In this document: positions 16,668 through 26,840 of the stretch, piece after piece
How the letters are laid out: every line of letters begins with the position of its first letter
How positions within the stretch are numbered: the first letter of the stretch is position 1
Source: Xanthobacteraceae bacterium
GTDB taxonomy: Bacteria; Pseudomonadota; Alphaproteobacteria; Rhizobiales; Xanthobacteraceae
Length of the DNA: 50,715 bases
NCBI GenBank assembly: GCA_030038415.1
Contig: JASHOX010000206.1
Coordinates: 1 to 50,715, forward strand
Reading direction: 5' to 3'
Position numbers and translations under genes: made by a program
Notes under the pieces: model-generated
What the model was told of the DNA's origin: nothing
The model's input: the letters and a program-made list of their open reading frames with translations, nothing else
Databases searched by the model: none

Positions 16668-18809
16668 TTAGCGCTCTACGGTCTGCTTGGTGTCTTTGGC
16701 CCGGCTCAGTTTCTTGGCATGGGGCGCGGGGCGATGGACCGGCACCGGCTGCGGCGGCGGGCTAAAGCCGCCGAACAATCGCGAGAAGAAGCTGTCGCCG
16801 CTACCGCCGGCGGCGGCGTACCTGCCGTTCGGATAGTAGTTGGCGCCGCCAAACAGGCCGCCGCGACCAAACAGCGACGGCTGGTCCGGCATGGCCAGGA
16901 CTTCGCGGTGAGTGATGTCCTCTTTGTGCTCGACGGGGATATCGGCATCCTTGCGGTCGCCCTTGAGGATGGCGATGAGCGTCTTGTCGCGGCCGTAAAT
17001 GTCGTCGCGGAATTCGAGCTTGCCCGCGCCGTCAGCGAAGGCGGTCTGATAGGTCAGATTGACCGGCACGAAGGTCGGGAAGTCGATATTGACCTCGTTC
17101 GGGCCGAACATTTTCTTGATGCGCTCTTCGGTATAGCCGTCATTCGGGCGCACCAGCGACAGCAGCACTTCGGCGTAGTGCTCCGGATCCTGCACCCGCA
17201 TGCAGCCGTGGCTATAGGCGCGCTTGGCGTAGGCGAACAGATATTTGTCCGGCGTGTCGTGCTGGTAGACCAGGAATTTGTTGGGGAAATTGAAGCGGAT
17301 GCGGCCAAGCGCATTGCCGTCGCCCGGCGGCTGCCAGATGTGCACGGTGCCGTCCGGATTCTGTGCGACCTTCAAGCCCATCCGCTCAAGCACCGTCGGG
17401 TCCTGCTGCAGCGCCGGTAGGTATTCGTGATTGACGATCGACGGCGGCACGTTCCAGGTCGGGTTGACCGTGATGAACTTCATGTCCGCGGTCATGATCG
17501 GCGTCGGCATGTCCGGCTTGCCGATCACTATATTGGTCTTCCAGACCTGCTTGCCGTCGTGCATGACGCGCAGCGTATAGTCGGGCAGGTTGACGACGAC
17601 GTAGGTGTCGGGGAATTGGTGCGGCGCCCAGCGCCAGCGTTCCATATTGGCGATGATGACGTCTTCGACATGATCGGGCCGCGGGCCGTCGATGGCATCG
17701 ACGGTGGCGGCGGTGAGCGTGCCGGTCTCGGCGATCTGGTGCTCTTTCTGGAATTTCTTCATCGCTTCGGCGAGCGCCTTGTCATAGGTGGTGCCGCCAT
17801 CGCCGAGCACGCCGAGTCGCTCGCGCAATTCGGGCACGCGATTGTCCTGCATGCCGATCTTGAGCACCGGTCCGTTGGCGATCGCCGGCTCGCCTTTGTC
17901 GAGCTTGCCGGCGCGGATTTCTGCAAGCTTGGCCTTGAGCGCCAGATAGCCCGGCGTGTGCGGCTCGTAAGCATCGAGCGCCGAGGCGATGTCTTTGGCA
18001 TCGGCGACGCTGGCAAGCACGTCGGCCGGCTCCGGCGCTGGCCTGTCGTATTCGATGTCGGCGGACACGCGCGAGAAGGCGACGCGGCCGATGCTGGCAT
18101 GATGCGCATAGGTGATGATCGACATGGTCAGCTCGACCTCGGCGTCGGCGAGATCAGCCGGCGTCGAAAGCGCAGCGAAATTCGGCACCGGGTAGTCGGA
18201 CGGAAACAGGCCGTCGGCACCGACATGGCCGAGGTAGGAGATCGCCGCCTCGGCACTGGCATTGGCCCTGCCGTCGGTGATCCACAGCGGCTTATAGTTG
18301 CGGCCCGAATAGAACGCGTCGATCTGCATCCGGTCTTTCTTGTTGCTGATCATGTGGTCGAACTTGCCGTTGGCGAGTTCGCGCAATTGATCGGAAACGG
18401 CGGCGTCTGGGCCGGCAGGTGCGGCGGGCGCTGCCGCGGCGGTCTCCGGGCTGGAGGCCGCCGGAGTACTGACCGTGGCCGCAGGGGAGGTGGCCGGCGT
18501 CGGATTTGCCTGGGCGGCGGGCGGCGTCGCTGCCGGAGCGGGACTCGTCGCTACGTTGCCGGGAGCATCCGATTTTGGCGTCGCCGTTGCCGGCGCGGCG
18601 CCTTGCGCTGCTTCGGGCTTCGCCTCGGTTGCGGCCGGGGCGACGGCCGCCGGAGCGGCGCCAACCGGAGCGGCGTTCGCTGGCGCGGCGCTGACCGGCT
18701 TGTCGCCGGTGACGTTTGACGGATCGGCCGAGGCGGCGCCGGCGGAGGCAGCGAGCAGGAGGGCGACGGCGGTCGAGGCCAGCAACCGATCGACACGAAT
18801 CCCGGGCAT
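16668..18809 (-). CDS. YcbB/LdtD-type L,D-transpeptidase
   Basis: Periplasmic enzyme that makes 3-3 peptidoglycan cross-links. Its 713 residues comprise a signal peptide (cleavage near ASA, 28), an Ala/Pro-rich linker (about 30-138), a scaffold region with a peptidoglycan-binding-like segment (about 320-375), and the YkuD catalytic domain (about 400-560). The active-site signature is SHGCMR with Cys536. The ATG at 18809 has GGGAG upstream and starts the signal peptide; the frame is open for 36 more codons that do not look coding. The last residues and the TAA overlap the edge of the palindromic repeat. Downstream is the DUF882/MepK-like gene. Confidence 0.92.
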   Translation of the reverse strand: MPGIRVDRLLASTAVALLLAASAGAASADPSNVTGDKPVSAAPANAAPVGAAPAAVAPAATEAKPEAAQGAAPATATPKSDAPGNVATSPAPAATPPAAQANPTPATSPAATVSTPAASSPETAAAAPAAPAGPDAAVSDQLRELANGKFDHMISNKKDRMQIDAFYSGRNYKPLWITDGRANASAEAAISYLGHVGADGLFPSDYPVPNFAALSTPADLADAEVELTMSIITYAHHASIGRVAFSRVSADIEYDRPAPEPADVLASVADAKDIASALDAYEPHTPGYLALKAKLAEIRAGKLDKGEPAIANGPVLKIGMQDNRVPELRERLGVLGDGGTTYDKALAEAMKKFQKEHQIAETGTLTAATVDAIDGPRPDHVEDVIIANMERWRWAPHQFPDTYVVVNLPDYTLRVMHDGKQVWKTNIVIGKPDMPTPIMTADMKFITVNPTWNVPPSIVNHEYLPALQQDPTVLERMGLKVAQNPDGTVHIWQPPGDGNALGRIRFNFPNKFLVYQHDTPDKYLFAYAKRAYSHGCMRVQDPEHYAEVLLSLVRPNDGYTEERIKKMFGPNEVNIDFPTFVPVNLTYQTAFADGAGKLEFRDDIYGRDKTLIAILKGDRKDADIPVEHKEDITHREVLAMPDQPSLFGRGGLFGGANYYPNGRYAAAGGSGDSFFSRLFGGFSPPPQPVPVHRPAPHAKKLSRAKDTKQTVER

Positions 18810-18962
18810 TACGTATTCTCCCTCACGGCCAATATGGCCGGAAAACGCATACACATTGGGATAAGCGCCCCCAATCATGGCATCCACCGCTTTGGATCTG
18901 CATCGCGGCCGCCGCACCTTACGTGAGCCGTCTTCTCTTGTCCTGTGATCTGCGGGAATAAA

Positions 18963-20534
<1,572 letters not shown>

Positions 20535-20628
20535 GCGTTCCCCGGTCCGCGGACAGCGTCATGCTGTCCCGTTTCGGGGCACTTTGCGGCAGGAGGCTTA
20601 AGGGGGTGTTAAGTCAGGCACGCATCCG

Positions 20629-20728
20629 CCCCCGCGAAAGCGGGGGAGCGGGACCATGCGAAGCATGAAGAGCCGCGGTCTAGCGATAGAGGGAAGCCGT
20701 GGATGGCCGGAACAAGTCCGGCCATGAC
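20629..20728. repeat. Two intergenic hairpin repeats downstream of the DUF992 gene
   Basis: The first is a gaaa-capped GC stem (cccccgc...gcggggg, about 20629-20646). The second is tggccgga (20704-20711) with tccggcca (20717-20724) around acaag. The 28 bases from 20699 onwards are repeated exactly at 28909. They lie between the DUF992 stop and the start of the sigma-54 regulator and may double as terminators. Confidence 0.65.
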
Positions 20729-20737
20729 GCGTCGATA

Positions 20738-21220
20738 TCAGCGCACGCCGCGCAGCGTCAGCCCCGCAACGCCGAGCGCGAGATTGACGCCGACATTGCC
20801 CGATACCGAGAGTGGCTGCAGCGCAAAGGAGCGATGCGAGCCGCCGACGAGTGCATTGGCGCCGACGCCGACGCCGAGCGAAGCGCTGCCGGAGCCGCCG
20901 ACATAGGTGCCGGCGAGCGCGCCGTGATGCCAGCCGTTCACCGGAGCAACGACTCCCCAGGTCATGATGCCGCCGGTGGCGACGCCGAGATCGAGCCCGA
21001 CCCGCGTGATATGGCCCGCGTAATTGTCAGGCGGGCCGCCGGCGTCGGGCGCGAAGCTGCAGGAAATTCGCTGATGCGAACCGACGATCAGCCCAATGCT
21101 CACCGAGCTGCGGCAGGTGAGCACGCCGATTTTGGTGCCGCCCGACTGTTGCGCCGCGGCGGGAGTGATGAGCGCCGCGGCAAGCGCGAGGCCTAAAAGG
21201 ATGCGAGCATGTTTACGCAT
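20738..21220 (-). CDS. DUF992 exported protein
   Basis: A 160-residue protein with a signal peptide (cleavage after AAA near residue 23) and a DUF992 domain: KIGVLTCRSSVSIGLIVGSHQRISCSF near the start, paired cysteines, then repeated Gly-rich beta-strand segments ending LTLRGVR. DUF992 proteins are abundant exported proteins of Hyphomicrobiales with no known function; the strand pattern suggests a small beta protein of the envelope. GAGGGG lies just upstream of the ATG at 21220, which decides the start over the longer open frame. Confidence 0.88.
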   Translation of the reverse strand: MRKHARILLGLALAAALITPAAAQQSGGTKIGVLTCRSSVSIGLIVGSHQRISCSFAPDAGGPPDNYAGHITRVGLDLGVATGGIMTWGVVAPVNGWHHGALAGTYVGGSGSASLGVGVGANALVGGSHRSFALQPLSVSGNVGVNLALGVAGLTLRGVR

Positions 21221-21405
21221 GAAGGGTCCCCTCATGTTCGGATGGCGCGCCCCGCCCAGTCGCTGGTCTTTATTGCGCGGTAACAAGCATAGGCGGCGGC
21301 GGCGGGCAAGCGCGGGGCCGCTGGCCATTCGCAGCTTGATTGTCGGTCACCGGCACCGTTGAATGCCGCATTGAATGCCACCGTCTCGCACTTCGAGCCC
21401 GTAAA

Positions 21406-22803
21406 ATGCCTTCTCCCGATGCCAAGACCGTGCTTGCCGGCCTGTGGCGCAGCGCCGGTCACGACGACGCGGCGCTCCGTCAATTGCAATTCTCTGGCGC
21501 CGAGCCGGTGCTGCCGTCGTCATTCGCGGTGGGAACGGCGGCGCAAGCGACCATCGGCGCGGCGGCGCTGGCGGCCGCGGAGCTGTGGCGGCTGCGCAGC
21601 GGACGCCGCCAAAATATCAGCATTGACATGCGCCATGCCGCAATCGAATTCCGCAGCGAGCGGTATCTGCGCGTCGACGGCAAAGTGCCCGACGAGTATC
21701 ACGACGATCTCGCCGGGCTTTATCGCTGCGGCGACGGCCGCTGGGCGCGGCTGCACACCAATCTGCCGCACCATTGCAACGGTCTCCTCAAACTGCTTGG
21801 CGTGCCGCACGACAGAGCCGCGGTGCAACGGGCGCTCGACGGCATGACCGCCGAGGCGCTCGAGACCGCCGCCGCCGCAGCCGGCCTTGTCGTCACCGCC
21901 TGCCGCTCGTTTTCCGAATGGGATCGGCATCCGCAAGGCCAGGCGGTGGCGAAGCTTCCGCTGTTTTCCATCGAGAAGATCGGCGACGCGCCGCCAAAGA
22001 AACTTGCGGCGGCGGAGCGGCCGTTGTCGGGAGTGAAAGTGCTCGACCTCACGCGCATCATCGCCGGCCCGGTCTGCGGGCGCACGCTCGCGGCGCACGG
22101 CGCCGATGTGCTGCTCGTCACCGCCAAGCATCTGGCGTCAATGCTGCCGCTGGTGATGGATACCGGGCGCGGCAAACTATCGACGTCGATCGATCTCCGC
22201 GAGACGAGCGGCCGCGAGACGCTCGCGAGCTTGGTGCCCGACGCCGATGTTTTCGTGCAGGGCTACCGGCCCGGCGCCATTGCCGCGCATGGTTTCTCGC
22301 CGAAAGACGTCGCGCGGCTGCGGCCCGGCATCGTTTACGCCTCGCTCTGCGCCTATGGGCATGAGGGTCCGTGGGCGAACCGGCGCGGTTTCGATTCGCT
22401 GGTGCAAACGGCAAGCGGCTTCAATATCGCGGAAGCCGAAGCCTTCGCTGCGCCCAAGCCGAAGGAGTTACCGGCGCAGGAGCTCGATCACGCCACCGGT
22501 TATTTGCTCGCCTTTGCGGTGATGACGGCGCTCAAGCGCCAAGCCGAACAGGGCGGCTCGTGGCACGTGCGGGTCTCGCTGGCGCAGACCGGATATTGGC
22601 TCCGCCAAATTGGCCGCATCGACGGCGTGAACTGTCCGGATCCTGGATTCGATGACGTGCGCGATTGCCTCGAAGAGACGCCAAGCGGCTTCGGCCGGCT
22701 GACCGCCGTGCGCCACGCCGCCATTTTATCGGAAACGCCGCCGCATTGGGTGCGGCCGAGCGTTCCGCTCGGGACCAATCCGCCGGAATGGCCGCGCGAC
22801 TGA
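21406..22803 (+). CDS. CaiB/BaiF (family III) CoA-transferase with rearranged domain order
   Basis: Family III CoA-transferases move CoA between carboxylic acids. Here the canonical N-terminal segment (PLSGVKVLDLTRIIAGPVCG, then HGADVLLV) begins only at residue 206 of 465. The likely nucleophile is Asp361 in ELDHATGYLLA, corresponding to the catalytic Asp of formyl-CoA transferase. Residues 38-200 (RRQNISIDMRHAA, LYRCGDGRWARLHTN) resemble the C-terminal part of the family, so the order looks permuted, with the segment before the junction present at both ends. The N-terminal copy has no Asp at that point. The ATG at 21406 has no strong ribosome-binding site. The substrates are unknown. Confidence 0.82.
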   Translation: MPSPDAKTVLAGLWRSAGHDDAALRQLQFSGAEPVLPSSFAVGTAAQATIGAAALAAAELWRLRSGRRQNISIDMRHAAIEFRSERYLRVDGKVPDEYHDDLAGLYRCGDGRWARLHTNLPHHCNGLLKLLGVPHDRAAVQRALDGMTAEALETAAAAAGLVVTACRSFSEWDRHPQGQAVAKLPLFSIEKIGDAPPKKLAAAERPLSGVKVLDLTRIIAGPVCGRTLAAHGADVLLVTAKHLASMLPLVMDTGRGKLSTSIDLRETSGRETLASLVPDADVFVQGYRPGAIAAHGFSPKDVARLRPGIVYASLCAYGHEGPWANRRGFDSLVQTASGFNIAEAEAFAAPKPKELPAQELDHATGYLLAFAVMTALKRQAEQGGSWHVRVSLAQTGYWLRQIGRIDGVNCPDPGFDDVRDCLEETPSGFGRLTAVRHAAILSETPPHWVRPSVPLGTNPPEWPRD

Positions 22804-22804
22804 T

Positions 22805-23119
22805 TTAGTAAGGTCCGCAATAGCGCGGCGACACCCTAATCCATGCGCCGTCGGGGCGCTGGATGTAACAGCCGCGGTGCCAATAATAATAGCCACCCGC
22901 GCGCTGCTCGCCTTGGGCGCCGATAATCGCGCCCGTGGTAGCGCCGATGATTGCACCGGTTGCCGCACCACGGCCGCCGCCAATCGCGCCGCCGATCGCC
23001 GCACCGGCGGCGCCGCCGAAGATCGCTCCACCGAGCGCGCCGCCCTGCGCCGCTGCCTCGTGCAGCGGCATCGCCACGGCGGTCGCCAATAACGCCGCCA
23101 GCCCGATTTTCAGAATCAT
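22805..23119 (-). CDS. Glycine-zipper exported protein
   Basis: A 104-residue protein with a signal peptide (cleavage near EAAA, residue 24) and a central glycine-zipper stretch (about 26-72) of repeated GxxxG units such as GGAAGAAIGGAIGGG and GATTGAIIGA. The short C-terminal tail YYYWHRGCYIQRPDGAW carries two Cys. Glycine zippers pack membrane helices or form outer-membrane and lipoprotein assemblies. GGAG precedes the ATG. An FNR/FixK-like box lies 58-71 bases upstream, which suggests induction under low oxygen. It converges on the CoA-transferase with one base between the stops. Confidence 0.8.
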   Translation of the reverse strand: MILKIGLAALLATAVAMPLHEAAAQGGALGGAIFGGAAGAAIGGAIGGGRGAATGAIIGATTGAIIGAQGEQRAGGYYYWHRGCYIQRPDGAWIRVSPRYCGPY

Positions 23120-23176
23120 TTTTTGTTCTCCATTTCGAGTTGATTAAAAAACTGACACCATCGGCACGCCCGCGCC

Positions 23177-23190
23177 TTGAGATAAATCAA
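23177..23190. promoter_or_regulatory. FNR/FixK-type box
   Basis: ttgagataaatcaa is a match to TTGA-N6-TCAA, the core of FNR/FixK/FnrN boxes. Its centre is about 64 bases upstream of the glycine-zipper start (leftward) and about 165 upstream of the M3 peptidase start (rightward). On the leftward strand an AT-rich TTTAAT-like -10 lies near 23143-23148. That gives close to class II (about -41.5) spacing and a short leader, so the leftward gene is the likelier target. Confidence 0.5.
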
Positions 23191-23348
23191 AGGCCTGCAG
23201 CGAGCACGGATGCCGTGCACCGAGGTACACATCGTCGGTTCTCGCCGAGGAACGGGAGCTTCGTCTGTATGAGCCGGATGCGGATCGGCGGCCTTGCGGA
23301 CGCCGCAACGCTGCGCCACATGAACAGCCGGTGGGGTCAGGTCTGCAC

Positions 23349-25196
23349 ATGCCGAAAACCGCAAAGAAAACCGTAGCCAAACGCTCCGCTGGGCATGCCC
23401 TGGCTGCGCGCAAATCTGCGCTTGGCAAATTGCCCGAGTGGAATCTCAGCGACCTTTATTCCGGTCTCGACGATCCGGCCATCAAGCGCGATCTCGACCG
23501 TGTCGACGCCGAATGCGTCGACTTCGAGACGGCCTATAACGGCAAGCTCGCCGCCATGGCGGGCGGCTCCGACGGCGGCTCGGCGCTCGCCGCGGCGGTG
23601 CGCCGCTACGAGGCGATCGACGATCTGATGGGCCGGCTCGGCTCCTATGCCGGGCTCGTTCATGCCGGCGACACGCTCGATCCGGGGTGCACCAAATTCT
23701 ATGGCGACATGCAGGAGCGCATGACTGCTGCCTCCACGCATCTTCTGTTCTTCACGCTGGAGCTCAACCGCATCGACGACGCGGTTCTCGATGCCGCGAT
23801 GACCGAAGCGGCGCTCGGCCACTATCGGCCCTGGCTCGAAGACGTGCGGCGCTACCGGCCGTATCAGCTCGAAGATCGCGTCGAGCAGCTGTTTCACGAA
23901 AAATCGGTGACCGGCTATTCGGCGTGGAACCGGCAGTTCGACGCCACCATCGCCAAGCTGCGTTTCAAGGTGTTGGGCAAATCGCTCGCCATAGAGCCGA
24001 CGCTCAATCTGATGCAGGACCGCTCCGGAGAGAAGCGCAAGGCCGCCGCGCAAGCGCTGGCCAAGACTTTTGCGGAAAACGTGCAAGACTTCGCTCTGAT
24101 CACCAATACACTCGCCAAGGACAAGGAAATTTCCGACCGCTGGCGCGGCTTTGCTGATATCGCCGACGCGCGGCATCTCGATAATCGGGTCGAGCGCGAG
24201 GTGGTCGACGCGCTGGTTGCCGCCGTGCGTGCCGCCTATCCGCGGCTGTCGCATCGCTACTATGCGCTAAAAGCCAATTGGTTCGGCAAAAAGAAATTGC
24301 CGCATTGGGATCGCAACGCGCCGTTGCCAACGGTCGCCCAGCGCACCGTCGGTTGGACCGAAGCGATGGACACCGTGCTCACCGCCTACGGCGCGTTCTC
24401 GCCGAAAATGGCGGCGATCGCCGAGAGGTTTTTTGCCGAGCGCTGGATCGACGCGCCGGTGCGGCCGGGCAAGGCGCCGGGCGCGTTTGCGCATCCGACC
24501 ACGCCGTCGGCGCATCCCTATGTGCTGCTCAACTATCAGGGCAAGCCGCGCGACGTGATGACGCTGGCGCACGAGCTCGGCCACGGCGTGCATCAGGTGC
24601 TCGCCGCGCCGAATGGCCCGTTGATGGCGCCGACGCCGCTGACGCTTGCCGAAACCGCAAGCGTATTCGGCGAAATGCTGACGTTCCGCAAATTGCTGGC
24701 CAATACCCGCGACAACAAAGAACGCAAGGCGATGCTCGCCGCCAAGGTCGAGGACATGATCAATACCGTGGTGCGGCAGATCGCGTTCTATATCTTCGAG
24801 CGCGCCGTCCACACCGAGCGCAAGAACGGCGAGCTTACCGCCGCGCGTATCGGCGAATTATGGCTCGAGGTGCAGCGCGAAAGCTTGGGCCCGGCGATCG
24901 AGCTGAAACCCGGCTACGAGACGTTTTGGGCTTACATCCCGCATTTCATCCACTCGCCGTTCTACGTCTATGCCTATGCCTTCGGCGATTGCCTGGTGAA
25001 CTCGCTTTATGCCGTCTACGAGCACGCCTCCGAAGGTTTTGCCGAGCGCTATCTCGCCATGCTGGCGGCCGGCGGCACCAAGCATTATTCCGAGCTCCTC
25101 GCGCCGTTCGGCCTCGATGCCCGCGATCCCGGCTTCTGGCAGAGCGGACTGGGGGTAATCGAGCGACTGATAGCCGAATTGGAACGTTTGAGCTGA
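23349..25196 (+). CDS. M3-family oligoendopeptidase (PepF type)
   Basis: A 615-residue cytoplasmic zinc oligopeptidase. The active-site motif HELGH is at residues 408-412, preceding VHQ, and the third zinc ligand is Glu435 in ETASVFGE. YVYAYAFGDCLVNSLYAVYE in the C-terminal domain is typical of PepF-type members. It cleaves short peptides inside the cell. The ATG at 23349 is preferred over a GTG at 23331. The downstream ABC1-family gene starts seven bases after its stop, so the two form an operon. Confidence 0.94.
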   Translation: MPKTAKKTVAKRSAGHALAARKSALGKLPEWNLSDLYSGLDDPAIKRDLDRVDAECVDFETAYNGKLAAMAGGSDGGSALAAAVRRYEAIDDLMGRLGSYAGLVHAGDTLDPGCTKFYGDMQERMTAASTHLLFFTLELNRIDDAVLDAAMTEAALGHYRPWLEDVRRYRPYQLEDRVEQLFHEKSVTGYSAWNRQFDATIAKLRFKVLGKSLAIEPTLNLMQDRSGEKRKAAAQALAKTFAENVQDFALITNTLAKDKEISDRWRGFADIADARHLDNRVEREVVDALVAAVRAAYPRLSHRYYALKANWFGKKKLPHWDRNAPLPTVAQRTVGWTEAMDTVLTAYGAFSPKMAAIAERFFAERWIDAPVRPGKAPGAFAHPTTPSAHPYVLLNYQGKPRDVMTLAHELGHGVHQVLAAPNGPLMAPTPLTLAETASVFGEMLTFRKLLANTRDNKERKAMLAAKVEDMINTVVRQIAFYIFERAVHTERKNGELTAARIGELWLEVQRESLGPAIELKPGYETFWAYIPHFIHSPFYVYAYAFGDCLVNSLYAVYEHASEGFAERYLAMLAAGGTKHYSELLAPFGLDARDPGFWQSGLGVIERLIAELERLS

Positions 25197-25203
25197 AGCC
25201 GCG

Positions 25204-26571
25204 ATGGCGAACCGCGAAACCACCGACCGCGAAAAAAACCGCTTCTCCGCCCGCGCTGCGCGTTACGCCCGCGTCGGCGCCAATGTCAGCGGTGTCGCGG
25301 CCCGCTATGCCGGGCGGCGCATGCTGGGCGGCGCGGGCAATCGTGCCGGCGAGGCGACCGCGCTCGCTTCGGCGCTCGGCCGGCTGAAAGGGCCGCTGAT
25401 GAAGGTCGCGCAATTGATGGCGACTATTCCCGATCTGCTGCCGCCCGAATATGCCACCGAATTGCAGAAGCTGCAGAGCGAAGCGCCGCCCATGGGCTGG
25501 GCCTTCGTCAAGCGCCGCATGATGGCGGAGCTCGGCGCCGACTGGGAGAAGAAGTTTCAAAGCTTCGAGCATCAGCCGGCCGCCGCGGCCTCGCTCGGCC
25601 AAGTGCACCGCGCCCGCTCGCTCGACGGCGCGCAGCTCGCTTGCAAGCTGCAATATCCCGACATGCAGTCCGCGGTCGAAGCCGACTTAAGGCAGCTCGA
25701 ATGGCTGTTGGCGATTCGCCGCCGTTTCGACACCGCGCTCGACACGTCCGAGATCGGCAAGGAGATCGGCGCCCGCGTACGCGAAGAGCTCGACTACCGG
25801 CGCGAAGCCAAGCACGTCGCGCTGTACCGCGAAATGCTCGATGGCGCGGACAGCGTGCGCGTGCCGTGCGCCTGGCCGGAACTGTCGACCGGCCGGCTGC
25901 TCACGCTCGATTGGCTCGATGGCACCAAGATGCTCGCGCACAAGCACGATCCGCTTGCCGTGCGCAACCGGCTGGCAACGGCAATGTTCACTGCCTGGTG
26001 GTTTCCGTTCAGCCGTTTCGGCGTCATCCACGGCGATCCGCACCTTGGGAATTACACCGTGTTCGAACGCGACGGCCAACCTGGCGGCATCAATCTGCTC
26101 GACTACGGCTGCATCCGCATCTTCGCGCCGAAATTCGTCGGCGGCGTAGTCGATCTTTATCACGGCCTCCTCCACGGCAAGGACGATCTCATCGTCAATG
26201 CTTACGAGACCTGGGGCTTCCGCAGGCTGTCGCGCGACGTCATCGAGACGCTCAATATCTGGGCGCGCTTCATCTATGCGCCGCTCCTCGACGACCGCGT
26301 CCGCAGCGTCGCCGACGGGGTCGCGCCCGGCGAATATGGCCGGCGCGAGGCGTTCCGCGTGCATCAAGCACTGAAACAGAAAGGGCCCGTCAAGGTGCCG
26401 CGCGAATTCGTGTTCATGGACCGCGCCGCGATCGGACTCGGCGCAGTGTTTCTGCATCTCGGCGCCGAGTTGAATTTCTACAAATTGTTCAACGAGGCGA
26501 TCGAAAGATTTTCCATGGACCGCGTCGAAAAACGTCAGACTGCGGCGCTGAAAAGGGCAGGGCTTGCCTGA
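25204..26571 (+). CDS. ABC1/UbiB (AarF) family atypical kinase
   Basis: A 455-residue protein-kinase-like ATPase of the ABC1/ADCK/UbiB family. The N-terminal KxxQ-type motif is LKGPLMKVAQLM (Lys67, Gln70), the Ala-rich nucleotide loop AAAASLGQVH spans 127-135, the ATP lysine is Lys148, and the catalytic HGDPH (276-280) and LLDYGCIR (about 299-306) follow. Members support ubiquinone biosynthesis or lipid metabolism. The absence of C-terminal membrane helices and of ubi neighbours leaves the exact role open. It lies directly after the M3 peptidase gene. Confidence 0.92.
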   Translation: MANRETTDREKNRFSARAARYARVGANVSGVAARYAGRRMLGGAGNRAGEATALASALGRLKGPLMKVAQLMATIPDLLPPEYATELQKLQSEAPPMGWAFVKRRMMAELGADWEKKFQSFEHQPAAAASLGQVHRARSLDGAQLACKLQYPDMQSAVEADLRQLEWLLAIRRRFDTALDTSEIGKEIGARVREELDYRREAKHVALYREMLDGADSVRVPCAWPELSTGRLLTLDWLDGTKMLAHKHDPLAVRNRLATAMFTAWWFPFSRFGVIHGDPHLGNYTVFERDGQPGGINLLDYGCIRIFAPKFVGGVVDLYHGLLHGKDDLIVNAYETWGFRRLSRDVIETLNIWARFIYAPLLDDRVRSVADGVAPGEYGRREAFRVHQALKQKGPVKVPREFVFMDRAAIGLGAVFLHLGAELNFYKLFNEAIERFSMDRVEKRQTAALKRAGLA

Positions 26572-26603
26572 GCGCTCCCGGGCTTAAACACAGCCGGGCG
26601 CAC

Positions 26604-26840
26604 TCATCCCTTGACGAAACTCGGGCACGCCGGCGTGGCCGCGGTCACGAAAGTCTCGTGCTGCGCGCACAGCCCGGTATCGCCGCGCACCGAGCCGTAG
26701 GCCGAGCTCAGGATATTGAGCCCCGGAATCGCGCGCTCTAGCGCGGCCGGCGTGCCGGTGAAGAACCGGCACGCGCCGCAGCACTGGCCGTCGCCGCTCG
26801 GCGAACAGCCGCCGTCAGATCGAGCCCCAATAGCCGCCAA
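26604..26840 (-). CDS. Small Cys-rich protein overlapping the YeiH gene
   Basis: About 78 residues with six cysteines: CSPSGDGQCCGACRFF near the N-terminus, then GLC and ACPSF near the end. The motif spacing suggests a metal or Fe-S site or disulfides. The middle (ALERAIPGLNILSSAYGSV) looks like genuine coding sequence. The start is uncertain: a TTG at 26840 was chosen, which overlaps the end of the YeiH gene by 26 bases, and an in-frame ATG lies at 26876. I do not recognise a named family, though the pattern looks conserved. Confidence 0.55.
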   Translation of the reverse strand: MAAIGARSDGGCSPSGDGQCCGACRFFTGTPAALERAIPGLNILSSAYGSVRGDTGLCAQHETFVTAATPACPSFVKG

